64,000 nt of DNA from Gymnorhina tibicen (Eukaryota; Chordata; Aves; Passeriformes; Artamidae): the NCBI GenBank assembly GCA_013399875.1, contig VXAZ01000953.1, positions 2,045,890 to 2,109,889 on the forward strand, read 5' to 3'. The notes under the pieces were generated by a model that was not told the origin of the DNA, did no database searches, and saw only the letters and a program-made list of their open reading frames with translations. Shown here piece after piece: positions 1 to 11,569 of the stretch. The position numbers were made by a program, and so were the translations under genes. Each line of letters begins with the position of its first letter. Position 1 is the stretch's first letter.

Positions 1-100
1 AAAAAGAAAAAAAAAAAGTCTTAGCACAGCCTTCAAATAAAAAAGGGGGGAAAAAAAAGAAGCAAGAGGAAAAAGTCAGGTAGCAAAATAACTACGAAAT
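1..100. repeat. A-rich low-complexity sequence
   Basis: The window opens with long A runs interrupted by G, including a run of six G next to eight A. No coding signal is seen. It could be the A-rich tail of an element lying left of the window or simple low-complexity DNA; nothing distinguishes the two. Confidence 0.6.
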
Positions 101-111
101 AATAACAATTA

Positions 112-300
112 AATCGACCCGTTTAGAGTGATGAAGAGAGGTGGGGGGGGGCGGAAAAAAACGGAGAAGGAACAAGAGGAATCCTGTGCCGCCGGGATAC
201 GGGAGGGGATAGTCCTGTGGCTGTGCAGCCTCCAGCCCTGCGCTCCCTCCTAACCCACTTTCCCAGGCGGAGCGAGGGAGGGAGGAGGAGGAGGAGGANC
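112..300. promoter_or_regulatory. GC-rich, CpG-dense block; possible CpG-island edge
   Basis: About ten CpG dinucleotides fall within roughly 185 bases, while most of the window is strongly CpG-poor. The block also has a run of nine G followed by CGG and a GGA-rich tract. Unmethylated CpG islands at promoters keep this density, so the block could be the shore of an island serving a gene at or beyond the left edge. No TATA box, start codon in good context or recognisable first exon was found, and the direction of transcription is unknown. A weak donor-like CAG/GTAAAC at about 673 is the only splice signal nearby on the plus strand. Confidence 0.35.
275..299. repeat. GGA purine tract ending in an ambiguous base
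   Basis: A short GGGA/GGA tandem tract ends at the only N I noticed (base 299). The unresolved base sits exactly where a triplet repeat meets unique DNA, so the true repeat length may differ from the assembled one. Confidence 0.7.
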
Positions 301-315
301 CACTGTAGTGTAACT

Positions 316-352
316 ATTTAATAATAATAATAACCATAATAATCATAATAAA
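316..352. repeat. TAA trinucleotide repeat, imperfect
   Basis: Imperfect runs of AAT/TAA units broken by CCAT and TCAT. Simple AT-rich microsatellite next to the CpG block; no coding content. Confidence 0.7.
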
Positions 353-2589
353 CAGAGAGACAAGGAAGAAATTCCCCTGAGGGTCTTGTAAACCTCGTGA
401 AAAATAAAACAAACCCAAAACCTAAAGCTGATAGGTCTTATTTGCTTTTAGAAGTGTACAGAAGCAAAAGGAAGGGGTTGTGTAGCTGTAAAAGGCCGAA
501 CAAGCAGGAATCACACAAATCCTAGGAGAGCGCCTCATGAGTAAAATAAATAATGTTATTTTTATATGTGTTCCCAGAAGAAATAACTCTCTGGACCCAT
601 CTCCCCCTGCTGGAAGCAGATAACGAAACGGCACGTCTGGCTCCTAACTTTCCTACCTTCCGAAAACTTGAGGAAAAATTCAGGTAAACAGTCAGAGCAT
701 GGACACCGCAAATCCATATTGCAGCCTTTTAATGCCGTTTAGCAATACTCCTGGTAGGTGCAGGACTGGCAGGACGAGCCTGACTGGCCAGATTTTGTCA
801 CTATGAAGAAAGGAATGGATGGAGCTGCAGGAGCCCAGCCCTACAGTACCACATCACTCCCCTCCAATGCAAAACACTTAAACCCCGTTCAAAGGGAACA
901 GGGCCTAGAGCAACACACTTTGATGAGCACAGGCTGTAAGGCACAGCCAGAGACATGACAGAAGCGTGTGGATGGCAGGTTCAGGAGCGTATCTGTGTTT
1001 CCGTGCTATGGATGCGGGATTCATTTGAGTACAAGCTGGAAGGAAAACAGCAGCATGGGCTGAGGCAGCCTGGCTATCCCTACTTTTCCTGGCTTTGAGG
1101 GGAATAGGCTGAAGACATCACAGTGTGTATATCTAGGCCAGCTAAAGGAGAGAACCTCCACGCTGGTCCTGGATGGGCAGGAGATATCATGATGAGATAT
1201 GCCGTACTGAGGTGCCCTAGGACAGGTACTCAGGTCACCTCTGCCTACCTGTGTGGCAGCTCAGTTTTCAGATACTCAGGGACTGACATTGTGAAAGCCT
1301 GAAGTGCCATCTGCTTTTCATGGAGAGCCAAGAGACACTGAAAGCATGGACTCTGTCCACAAATAGAAGTGGGGGGTTTTTTGCATTTGAGGTGGCTAAA
1401 TGCAAAGAGCGATCCATGAACTTCACTAAATGCCAACTGCAACACCATCTGTATGATGTGGATGGCTGCCCTCTAGGATGAAGAGAGGCTCATCAGCTCA
1501 CACCATAAACAGCCACAAAATGGAACTGTTCTCACTTGACTTTCATTCACTACCAGCCACACCAAAACTGGTTACTTGATCCCAAATATTGCTGGAATCA
1601 GGGAAAAGGCATGTCTGAAAAATACCGAAAAAGCAAACTGCTCGCACAACTCTCCAGACCCTAGCATGACTGACACAATAGTTTTAAGGGGACTGTGTGA
1701 TGGCTCCGCCAGCAGAGCCCAGGCACGTAGGGACTTTATTTGGGATATCTGCAACAATGAGCGAAAACGTATGATGTTTTGTGAGCTATAATATGTTTAG
1801 TCAAGACACACTGCTGCACAATGCAGCAGAGCCTGCTCAAAGCTTCTCAGCCATGAAGAGAAAATGCAATTTTGTCGCATTGGCGGAGGAGCTATGGAGA
1901 GGAACGAGGACGAGCCAAAGGGGTTTCACCACATGGGGAGGAAGATTAAGGGACCCTGGAAGGACAGTGGTGATCTCTCATTCCTCTCTTAATTCCCATA
2001 CCTGCAGCTCCTACATGCACTCATTTCTGCTCTGATGTGCAAGGGTGGCATCCCACTGCAATTAAGCAGTTATGTTCCATTCTCCTTTGGTCCCTAGGAT
2101 ACAGGGAGCCACAGAAGGAGAAGAAAAGGAGGAAAAGCAGGGCTAAAAGAGACATGGAAAAACAAACTTACGAAGCACTTATTATAGGGGAAAACTTCTG
2201 CAGTTTGATAAAAATACATATATATGCTTTTTATGAATACTTTGCAAGACTAAAAATTAAACTTTGATCGGCTTTTGATGCTGAAAAAAAGAGCCAGTTT
2301 AGAGCCAAGGCTAACATCCAGACATGTACTGCAACAAGACCAAGCTTCCTCTGAAGTAAGGACCTCATTAGGCAGAAGAATTAACTGTGTCGAGAGCACT
2401 CAGCTAGGCCATAACTGCGGATGGTAACATGCATGCACAACACCTCTCTCTAAGCGTGGTCACTGAGCTGTAACAGAACTCCCTCCTGTACAAGAACAAG
2501 AGCTGATTTTCACCAATTTGTAACCTTGTTACTATGCAATTGATCTGGTTTCACAATTGATCTCCTTGGTGTGGACAATTTAGAGGTCA
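353..2589. other. Unique non-coding sequence, no gene seen
   Basis: Only short chance reading frames occur, the longest around 84 codons. No recognisable protein, repeat family or structured RNA was seen. Confidence 0.6.
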
Positions 2590-2678
2590 AGGGTCAGGTT
2601 CTCAATTGCTGTAAGCTGACATATCACCACCACTGTCAGAAGAGCTATGCTGATTTCCACCAGCTAAACATGAGTTGT
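2590..2678. repeat. Ancient palindromic repeat remnant
   Basis: Two arms resemble each other in inverted orientation: a segment around 2600-2625 with a CTGTAAGCTGA core and one around 2643-2668 with a GCTGATTTCCACCAGCT core. Both resemble the remembered amniote repeat in which 'GTAAATCAGC' and 'GCTGATTTACACCAGC' face each other across a GTCAATGG-type centre. Here the centre has decayed. The family assignment comes from memory and the edges are approximate. Confidence 0.35.
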
Positions 2679-3514
2679 GAAGCTCATCTTCTTCTGTGCT
2701 GCATGGGTAGAGAACTGCGTTATCACCTTTGAAAGAAAAAAACTTGTTTGACTGGATGAAGAGATTTTGTGCCCGGACTTTACGGGAAGTTTCGCCTTCA
2801 GTTAAAGACCAAATCTGAAGGCTGGACAGGAAGAAAATAGTAGCCTAAAGATGCGTTTTTTTCATCAGTATGACCAAGCAGAATTAAAGAATTAGTACTA
2901 CAGATGGTTTGTGGCCTTAATTACTGCTTGCTACCATAGCAAGTGCTTATAGAACTACAGACTCATTTGTAAAAGGGTCCTTCCTACTTGAGAGGGGTAA
3001 AACAAAGAGAGTGCTTCTTTTTTTGCTTAAAACAAAAGTTGCCATTCCAGTCTTACATAAATAAAACAATACAAGAATAAAGGTCATCAGTAGTGCCAAG
3101 AGCATCGCACTGCCTTTTCCCTGAAAGATCACATACCATTAGCGACTCCCTTACCAACACCTCACAACTGGACTCTGCAGCTGCTCTTTGCCAGAGGGTT
3201 TCAAATCATTTTGAAACCACTGGAAGCCAGGCTGCTCAGCCAGTGCTGCTGTGTGGCAGGGAGCCAAGCTGCCTGCCATCCCCCAGCCCAGTCAGCAGTC
3301 CCAGTGGGAAACTGTGGGACCTGTCCCCACAAGAAAGGCTGGCTCATGGCTTCAGAAGCAGGGGAATAGCTGATCCCCATTCTGACATTTCTTGTGGGAA
3401 CAAAGTAGTATGTCAGCCTGTGTTTTCTAAATGCAACTACAGGAGTTAGGCATGCAAATCTAGACAAGCAGTCTGTACCTCCCACTGAGGACAGCTTCAA
3501 AATCTCTTTATATT
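2679..3514. other. Unique non-coding sequence
   Basis: Two overlapping antiparallel frames of about 115 codons (3093-3449 plus strand, 3201-3545 minus strand) are open by chance in a C/T-rich area. Neither resembles a known protein or has convincing borders. Confidence 0.55.
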
Positions 3515-3650
3515 TGGCAGTGACTGGTTGCTTCACCAATGTCACATAACACTTGATGAGTCAGGCGGAGCCAGAGTTCAACCCCACAGGTCCTTAAATA
3601 AATCACTTCCCCATAGGAAAGCAGTAGCTCTATCTGCTTAGTCCTAATAT
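3515..3650 (-). repeat. Ancient MIR/L3-like repeat fragment
   Basis: A degraded match to the shared MIR/L3 signature, read as 'agtgact...gtcaca...gagtcag.cggagcca...acccc' on the plus strand, then a T-rich 'agctctatctgctta' that fits the end of that motif. In mammalian-type consensus this order is the antisense direction. Recognition is by eye; a RepeatMasker run with an amniote library would confirm or reject it. Confidence 0.4.
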
Positions 3651-4984
3651 CCCCCAAAAACTTTCCTCCCAGTACCGGTGAATATTTTACTGCTCTCAGC
3701 AAAAGTAATTAGGATTGACTTCACAAGTGTCTGCAGTGGTTAACAGTCCCTCCCAGCAGAGAAGCAGAGAGATGACCCAAAGGTTGGGAAGTTCTAGGAG
3801 GACAGTCCAAATTCCTCAGTGAATTTGGGTAAATTACTTAATGAAGCAGTCAGAGAGGCATAAAAAGTTAATTTCCCTAGACTCCCTCTGCCCTCAGAGA
3901 AGTAATCTTCTCTTGAGGGCACTCAGAGCAGATGCCTAATTTAACCATTTAAAATTGTCCTGTCTCTCAGGGTGTGTCAAAGTTTACAGCTCCATAGCAG
4001 AGATCCTCACATAAGCTTCCAATCGTACCCACAGAGCGAAGCGCCGAAGGCTGCAGGGTGATCTGACACGATCTGACACTACTCTACCGAAAGCCCCTGC
4101 AAGACTCAATCTACAGAACATGCCAGGCGTGACCTATTTCCAACGTAGTCCTCCTTAACAGGCCCCAAAACAACTGCCTGGCAGCTGCAAGGGACGTGGA
4201 TAGCTGCAGATAGGAATTCTATACAACTGAGAGGTGGTCAAACCCTCTGATGCGTATTCGATGACCTGCTCTGGCAAGGAGTTCTCGGCACAATGCTAAT
4301 GGATGAGCATAATCACTCTGACAGCGATGATTCTGAAGAGAGCTCCAAAGTCTTGCTGAAATGATACATGATAGAAATATCTATCATTACCGGAGAATTG
4401 ACTTTATTGTGAAGAATAGAGTGCAGCAGGCTGTTGTGCCATGAATTTTCTTGTCCTGTACAACAGCTCCAGCACAGCTTTTACGAAACTTAAATTGAGG
4501 CCTGCAGCAAAACAAGAAAGATTCTCAAGTTTTGTGGTACTATCAGGACACAAGGCACTGTCAGAAAGCCTCACATGCAAGAAACAGGAAGAGAAATTTG
4601 TATGCAAGTATTTGGAGGTTTCCTTTGAAACTATGACCTGCCTGACTTCAAGCTTCTGAAAACACTTCCATTCATTTCACTGTAATCAGGTCTGAAAATG
4701 AGGAAAAACACATCTTTAACATGTCCAGATCTTCAAGATGAAAAGCCAGGAGAAGCATCCCACAGGCACAGGCTCAGTTACTACCATCCTGACAGACTAC
4801 AGGTCAGGGCTGTCTCTGCACCAGCATGTAGAGTTAGTGCATGCCTGGTCTTTCAATACAAACTTTTTAATGTTTCAGCTTTTCTTCTTATCTCTCTACT
4901 ACTCTACTCTAAACTTCTCACCCTGATATTTCAAGTTTCTCTCCCTTTCCTAGATTGCTCCCACGCCCCATTTCTGTCAGGCCG
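3651..4984. other. Unique non-coding sequence with a 10-bp tandem duplication
   Basis: No gene is seen. At 4060-4079 the decamer GATCTGACAC occurs twice in perfect tandem. Two antiparallel frames near 4404-4659 are short and unsupported. Confidence 0.55.
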
Positions 4985-5060
4985 TGTCATATTCCTACAT
5001 TTTAAAGCTGGAAAGACTTCTCAGATCATCCTATCCAGCTGCCTGCCTCAAGCCACAGAA
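4985..5060 (-). repeat. Old CR1/L3-like LINE 3' fragment
   Basis: The segment around 5001-5045 (attttaaagctggaaagact, then agatcatc and tccagctgcctgc) matches the reverse complement of the conserved CR1/L3 3' region, in which a GATCATC stretch follows a GGAA(A/G)GAC motif. It is diverged and short, so it is probably much older than the clear CR1 copies elsewhere. Confidence 0.4.
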
Positions 5061-8000
5061 ACTCACCCACTTCTTGGTTTCAATGATTAATTACCACACC
5101 AGGTTAAGAATTTTTCTTGCTGTTTTAAACACAAATATTATTTCCTTTATCATCCAGCCACTGAATTGAATCATGCCTTTTTCTGCTTAAATGGTTGCCT
5201 ATTGTTAAATACTATGTCCTTCAAATATTATGTTGTACCTCTTTGAGTCTTACTTTGTACTTTTGTTCCTAGTTCAGTACTTTGCCACAATTGCCCAACA
5301 CCTGGTGCCAGAGAGGAAAATATGATGTTTTCAGCAGCCTCTAAGAGAGCTGGCAGATGCAAGAATAGTATCACTGTCCTTGATATGGGCCAGATAGCAA
5401 AGAAGTAGGGCCAGGAATGGCCATTTTAGGTCCAAGTCTAAGCATGGGAAAAGCGGAAGTAAGAGCAGGGGTGGAACAAGAGAGGATCTGCCCACCAAGA
5501 GGTGCAGAAGTTAGGTAACTTCTCAGAGAGAGGAGGCATTTTGCTGGAGGTGATTCCAGCAACTCATTCTGTCAGGCAGGATGGAAGGACCTCCAGTTGT
5601 GTGCCCAGATGCAGTGGCCATGCAGTACGGCCTGTGGGCTTCATCACTTGCAGCAGCAGCTCCTCCTCATCTCAGAACCACCCTGACTCCAGTTCATCCC
5701 AACTCACGTTTAACCCAGCGTGGATAAGGTGAAACAAACCTGAATGCAGACAAGCTTGCAAACTGCTCGGATGAAGCAATACTTCTCAGAAAAAGCAATA
5801 CCTTTCAAGGGACGTAAATTCTTCCCTGAACCACTGCTTATGACTCTGCTAACGCTGGGCTGGATGAGGGATGCACACATCCTGAAATGGCTCCCTAAAA
5901 CAGAGGTCTGGGGGTGCCATTTATAAAAACCTTCCAGGCAAGAGTGAGAATAAGCAGGTGTTCTCTTGAAGGGGCATAAAATCTGTGTGGGGACTTGACC
6001 TGGCTCAGGCCCTGAAGTGCCAGCAAATGCACACACTCACACACGCACACAGAGACCATTTACTCAGCTCCAGCGACCTGTTAGATCCAGCTGCTGGCAG
6101 GGCTTTATGAAACAAAAAGCCCACAACCCACACAGGAACAGAAGCATTTCTTCCTGTGAAACCCCTGGGGGCTGTACATAGTCCTGGCCTTCAGTGACAC
6201 TTTACTAGTTTCTTAATTTATACAACACACCAGTATTTTTTAAAATAATGTAATGAGCCTGCTAGCTTCTTCCAGCAGGCAGAGATCAGGGAAGGATAAA
6301 GAGCAGGTTGGTCAGAGCACTATAGCAGCTGACTGAACAAAGGCAAGTGATGTGAAAAAAAACCCCTAAAGTTGGATCAGACTGGAGCAAGATAATAAGA
6401 AAAGGCCCAAAGAAAACCTTTGATGAAGAAATGGAGCTCTGAATAGAGCACTTACATGCTTCATTACTTGCCCTCTGATAGAGGAATGGACTGGAAGATG
6501 AACTCCAAATACCACACCTATCGCACTTGTTGGTGAGGCTACCTCAAGTGTCCTCCAGGAAAATCTGCTTTTTATCCAAGCCATTGTCCATAACACCTTT
6601 TCACCTTATTCTTTCAGTCTGCAAGGAATCATCCTGTGTTTGCCAGACATCAGTGGGAATCCAGGGGAGGCCTGAATTTGTAAAATGGAGGGCTCCAAGT
6701 CACTCAAACATCTGCTTCTGAGCTTTTGTAAGACAACGACTTTCACATACAGTTCTGAGAAAGAATGGTAAAAATGGTTTACCAGAGCTACTTTTCATCT
6801 GGTGAGAGTACAGTACGAAAGAGCTGGCAGGAAAACTTTCTACAGGCTTGGGGTGATAAAACTCTACTGCCAAATGCAAGGGCTTACCTACTGATGTGAT
6901 GAGCATTCTGTGGAAGAAGGAGCCTAAAGCACAAAGAATTTTCCCATTTAAATTGTCTATCAGTGTCTGTGATGTCAAAGGCAACCTTGACAGGTAGTGG
7001 CCCCTTAGATGAACCAGGTGGATATAATCAAGGGGACCTTTGCCACTGATTTCATTTCTTGAAGTCTGCCTCTCGCTCTCATTCCCCGTAAACTGCTCTT
7101 GGCTGGAGAATGAGTGCAGCACAAAGAACAAAGCAAATGCAGAAATTAAGGCACACCTTCAGATTCATGTCAATTTAACTTAACTACAACAAATTTCCAG
7201 TAAGCTCATTGCTCATCAAATGGAGGAACAAACAGTGAATCTGGCTGGCTTCAGACAGATACAGCATAAGCAAATTAAGTGCAAATTTCTCCCGTACCCA
7301 GCTCCTTCAGGACACCCCTGTTCTGTCCATCAACATGCCCCGGTATTCCTGCCCACTCTCACCATCTGCTGATGTAGCTAAGTCCTGAAAAGAAGAAGCT
7401 GCTATTGCCCATGAATTTTTAATGTAGCAAGGAAAAGGCTGCAGAAAGAAGAATATTTGGTGGCATTTACTCCCTGTGATCAAAGCCATTTCATGTCTCT
7501 TGTGTGATATTATTAGAACACAATATGAAGTGAAAGCAGTGTTCAGACTGAGGTCCCTATTCAAGAAACATTTTCTGCAGAGGAGAATGCAAGAACCAAT
7601 GCCAGCAGGAAGCCCAAATTCTTACAGCCTCTCTCTGCCCATGTGTATCTGCATCACGTGACAGAAAGAGCCAAGCAGGTACCTTACGTCCCTTTCCCTG
7701 TCACAATCACGATGTTCAGTGGGACACCTCCGCTCACTTGTGAAAGCTTTCCAACACCAGCACTTGTATGGTCAGCAGTAAGAGACCCCAGTCTAAAGAG
7801 ATAACATCCCACAGAAAGAGCTGTGGTTTAGGTCTCTGCTGTCACTGGCATTTGTTAAATAAAATACTGACTGTGTGCTTGTACATACCAAGCAACCACC
7901 CAAGAGAGCACAATGCCATAGAGAGAGCTGATATATCCTGTCTCTGTCCTATCACGAGCTGAGCCAAGAGGCACGTGAAGACCGTACAGGGAAATCTGTT

Positions 8001-8818
8001 ATGCGCTCAGTGAGGAGAATGGGATTTTTAGCTGACAAGAAAGGGGTACTGGGGTCCAAACAGATTTGGCTCTCAAGAAGTATGGATTAATTTCAGACCT
8101 TTCCTCCACTAAAGGACATAACAAAATGCATACTATAGTAAGTTTTTGAAAAGCTTCTTCCTCTGACCTCAGACAAACATGGATGCATGAGAATATTCCC
8201 CTGGGAAATATCTGCACTAGCTGAATATGCTGTAATTACAAATTGCCATTCTTATTGCCATTGTTCAATCAACAATAAAACTCAGGCACTGAGAGGCCAC
8301 ACTGATCAAACTCCTAGCCACAAGAAATGTATCCCATACAGATCCCATTCTGTTGTTTGAGACCTTCTGAGGCAAATCTGTCCACTGCTGGTAAGTGTTT
8401 GACGAGTGCTTCATGAAAAGCCGATGCCTTGTTCACAATATACCTCTGATGGCACTGAGGATGCATTGTTCACACCAGCTGAAATTTTCAGCCTCTATTC
8501 CACGGCTTAAAGACTGAGATACCTGTAAGCAACGATCAAGGTTCAAAAAGCAGCAGGGATACCAGTGCGAAAATATTTGCCCGTTGAGTCCCACTGCTGA
8601 CACCAGACTCTTGACTGCTCACTGAAAACCATCACACTAATGCATTCCACTAATACCACACAAGTAAAGACAAGGGAACCACAAGTGAAGCTGAAATGAA
8701 ATTTAAGTATTTTGGTAAACATGTCTGTAAATGAATGCTGAGAGCCATCATGCAGATGTTTACAGAGGTAAAAGAAAACCTCTGGATGGCCTTTGCTGCT
8801 TTTACATTCTTTTCAGCT
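5061..8818. other. Unique non-coding sequence, includes the longest open frame
   Basis: No recognised gene or repeat. The longest frame in the window runs on the minus strand from 7131 to 6700 (143 codons, first codon TTG). Its translation matches nothing I know, and a strong acceptor-like and a strong donor-like site fall inside it only 20-42 bases apart, which does not support it as one exon. A short CA-rich stretch lies near 6030-6052. Confidence 0.5.
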
Positions 8819-9128
8819 GGACTACAAGAAAGCTGAAGAAGGACTTTTAACGAGGGTATAGAGTGGTAGGACAAGGGGGAATGGCTTTAAACTGAAAGAG
8901 AGTAGGGTTAGATTAGAGATGAGGAAGAAATCCTTCACTGTGAGGGTGGTGAGGCACTGGCACAGGTTACCCAGAGAAGCTGTGGATGCCCCATCCCTGG
9001 AAGCATTCATGACTAGGTTGGACAGGGCTTTGAGCAACCTGTTCTAGTGGAAGGCATCCCTGTCCATGGCAGTGGGGTTGGAAGTAGATGGGAAGTCATC
9101 AAACCCAAGCCATTCTATGATTCTGTGA
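8819..9128 (+). mobile_element. CR1 LINE, 5'-truncated 3' end
   Basis: The segment follows the avian CR1 3' region closely: an opening GACTACAAGAAAGCTG, a 'gacaagggg.aatggctttaaactg' stretch, the 'aggaagaaat.cttcactgtgagg' block, 'ccatccctggaagcattca', 'gggctttgagcaacctg', and the terminal CCATTCTATGATTCTGTGA. CR1 elements are non-LTR retrotransposons that insert as 5'-truncated copies ending in an octamer tail instead of poly(A). About 310 bases remain, all from the tail region, so no reverse transcriptase coding sequence is present. A few bases before the tail (near 9090) are missing relative to other copies. A donor-like CTG/GTAAGG at 9133 lies just outside. Confidence 0.93.
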
Positions 9129-10278
9129 CTCTGGTAAGGGGTCTGTACTAGATAGCTCTTTCTATGCCACTGTGCAAATCAAGCACAGTTGATTGCAGCA
9201 GAGAAAAGGCCATGAACCCTCAAAAATATCCAAATATATTTCAAATATATTTATATATCAACACCATATATAATGTGTCTGCAGTCCCTCAAAGCTCTGC
9301 AGTGAGAAAGCCCCATGAAGCAGAAGTTCTGTTCATACACAGGAAAGCAGGAATGTGTCATGGCTAAAATCTTTGGACTGGAAGCTGGTTTGCTCTTTCT
9401 GCCACAGAGAATTCCACAAAGGATTTAGGTTTCACACAAGGTGAACTCTCCCCACCTCACCTACACAGCACAGCAGAGCTGCGGGGGATGTACCAGGCAC
9501 TGCAAGTCCGTAAGGAAAGAAACTGGGGAGCGAAGGTCAGGGTGCAGTCCTTTGTGGAAAGAGGCATGTGACACCATCATGCTCTGCTTGTGCATGAGTA
9601 TGAGCAAGGTGAGACTGGCATACCCGATATTCCAACTTACTGGGATGACTAAATAGGGCAAATATTAAGTTTTAAGCTCTGTGGTCTTTTTTGTCAGGAA
9701 GCAATGCTTACAAAAAGAAAATAAACCGAATCAGCTCAGACAGAAAGGGCAAAAATCTCCCATTTCACCCAGAAATCAAGCCTTCCTCACAATTTCCATT
9801 ATGGTTCTTCAGCTTTCTAAAGATGTCCTCACTGTCAGGAGCCAATCTTAAAACACAGTGTTTGAATACACTGGCCAGGATAGAGTCAATATCTTGATGA
9901 CTGGGGAATATGCAATATACTTTTAGTTTACTACATGTATTCAACTCCCTACACAAGATTCAAGATGTCATCAGTATTGGACAGATGACCCTTAGCTCTG
10001 CAGTCAAGAGCTTTTACAATGTGAAGGTGGCGTCCATGGTTTCTAGATCCTGTAGTATCTTTCCATAAAGCTGACAAGTGTTTGGATAGCTGTAAGAAAC
10101 ATGGATGGGGTTGAGACATAGAGAAACATTTTGTGATTAGAATATTTATTACCGAGCTAATGAAGCTCTAATAGCAAATCCTAAAAGGATGAACAAGCTG
10201 CTCAACTTTGCCTGATGCCCTGAACTCAGAAGTTCAGGACAACTTCTTTCATCAGCTTATAGCTCTAGTCTTCCTCAG
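9129..10278. other. Unique sequence with a small AT-rich tandem
   Basis: Near 9229-9251 the 11-mer CAAATATATTT occurs twice in tandem in an AT-rich stretch. At 9469-9608 an open cysteine-rich segment has splice-like borders (listed separately). The remainder shows no gene. Confidence 0.5.
9469..9608 (+). other. Exon-like open segment, cysteine-rich, unrecognised
   Basis: A pyrimidine-rich tract ending CCTACACAG (acceptor-like) precedes 140 bases with one frame open throughout, ended by AGCAAG/GTGAGA (donor-like). The predicted peptide is about 46 residues with roughly eight cysteines, but there is no recognisable domain spacing. A phase-1 start and phase-0 end would be required. Segments like this arise by chance, and nothing nearby continues the frame. 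Confidence 0.12.
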
Positions 10279-10869
10279 TGTCCTGGTTTTGGATGAAATA
10301 GAGTTTTGGTTTTTTTTTTCTTCTCAGTAGTGGGAACAGTTCTGTGTTTTGGATTCAGTATGAGAATAATGTTGATAACACACTGATATTTTGGTTGTTG
10401 CTGATTAGTGCTTTCTGTAAGGCAAAGACCTCTCCATTTTCCATGCTCTGCCAGTGAGAAGCACAAAACCTGTGAGAAGCATGGCCAGAACAGCTGACTC
10501 CAACCGGCCAAAGGGATATTTCATACCACAGAATATCATGCTCAGTTTACGTATGACTGGGGGAGTTACCCAGTTGCAGAGATGATTGCAGCTCCCAGGG
10601 CTGATTGCAGTTTGGAGACAGGTTTGGCATCAGTCAATGGGAGGTGAACAATTGAATTGTGTATCTCTTGGGTTTTTTTGGTTTTTATCTCTCTCTTCTT
10701 TTTATTACTATTTTTATTATATTTTATTTTGTTTCAGTTGTTGTACTGCTCTCATCTCAACCCATGAGTTTTATGTTTTTTTCCCTGATTCTCCTCCCCG
10801 TCCCCCAGGGTGAGGGGGAGGTGGGAAAGCAGCAGGTGGTGCTTGGTTGCTGGCTGGGGTTAAACCACA
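10279..10869 (-). mobile_element. Solo LTR of an endogenous retrovirus (avian, class uncertain)
   Basis: Read on the minus strand the element begins TGTGGTTTAACCCCAGCC, passes a pyrimidine-rich stretch, a 'catgggttgaga' motif, an A/T-rich tract, then 'tcagtgtgttatcaacatta' and ends CCAAAACCAGGACA. This matches the LTR family at 62722-63252 along its length, in inverse orientation. It has TG...CA ends. Neither flank carries retroviral coding sequence, so it is a solo LTR left after recombination. I recall the family from songbird genomes and believe it is ERVL-like, but the class is not proven here. No clear target-site duplication is visible (CTCAG on the left, ACACT on the right). It contains no intact gene. 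Confidence 0.88.
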
Positions 10870-11420
10870 ACACTTGACTATTTCACCAGAGTGGAAGAGA
10901 TTGCCAAATTCTAACATCCCTCTGAAAGATACAAAGCTGTTTTGATGACTCATCTGGCAAATACAGCAACTACTTCCAATTAATACTAAGTCAGAATACA
11001 AAACTTTGGAAAATTGAGGCAAAGGGAAATAGAGTTTAAGGCTAGGAAGTGTTTCAAAAAAACCTGCAAAGCATTCAGTATGATTTGTAGATTCTCTCCT
11101 TTTGTCTTAGACCAGCCAGAGAAATGATTAATGCTTTCTCATTATTTCTTAACAACACTTGGAATATAAGCAATAAGAAGTAAAGAAGAAAAACCAATGT
11201 AGAAACGTTTCTTCTTATTCCCTCATCAGACAGCCTCAAAAGAAAATACAGAAAGCCCACAGTAAGACTTATATTCATAAAAAAACCCTGGAAAATTCCA
11301 ATCTGGGCCTGCATTTAGGATTTTAACTTGGTATAGATGTTCTTTTAGGAAAAATATTCTTACTTGCTCTGTTCGTACTGGGATTTAAGAACTGCAAAGA
11401 ACACGTATTTAACTAGCTAA
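10870..11420. other. Unique non-coding sequence
   Basis: A/T-rich sequence between the LTR and the inverted repeat. A 79-codon hydrophobic frame on the minus strand (11314-11075) is typical of T-rich antisense sequence and is not called a gene. Confidence 0.5.
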
Positions 11421-11569
11421 TGTGTATTAACAGCTTAGCACAAATAAGGCAGTATGCTTCCATGATGTATTAAAAATCAGTTAGTTAAACCTCAAGCTCC
11501 TTCTTTGCCATTATGCTTAACATATATTAAAATCATACTGCCTTGTTTTCATCGGGCTGTTAATACACA
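11421..11569. repeat. Long imperfect inverted repeat (36-bp arms, 77-base loop)
   Basis: Bases 11421-11456 and 11534-11569 are inverted copies aligning without gaps over 36 positions. The outer 14 bases (TGTGTATTAACAGC) and the inner 11 bases (AAGGCAGTATG) pair perfectly, separated by an 11-base block that pairs poorly, giving about 28 of 36 pairs. Pairing stops abruptly outside the outer ends. The loop is AT-rich and has further weak similarity between its halves. It could be a hairpin RNA, an ancient palindromic repeat that has been conserved, or the relic of a small DNA transposon. No gene overlaps it. Confidence 0.7.

Noticed and set aside
6700..7131. 143-codon minus-strand open frame
   Set aside because: First codon is TTG, no recognised similarity, and strong splice-like sites fall inside it only tens of bases apart. 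Length is within what both strands of 64 kb can give by chance.
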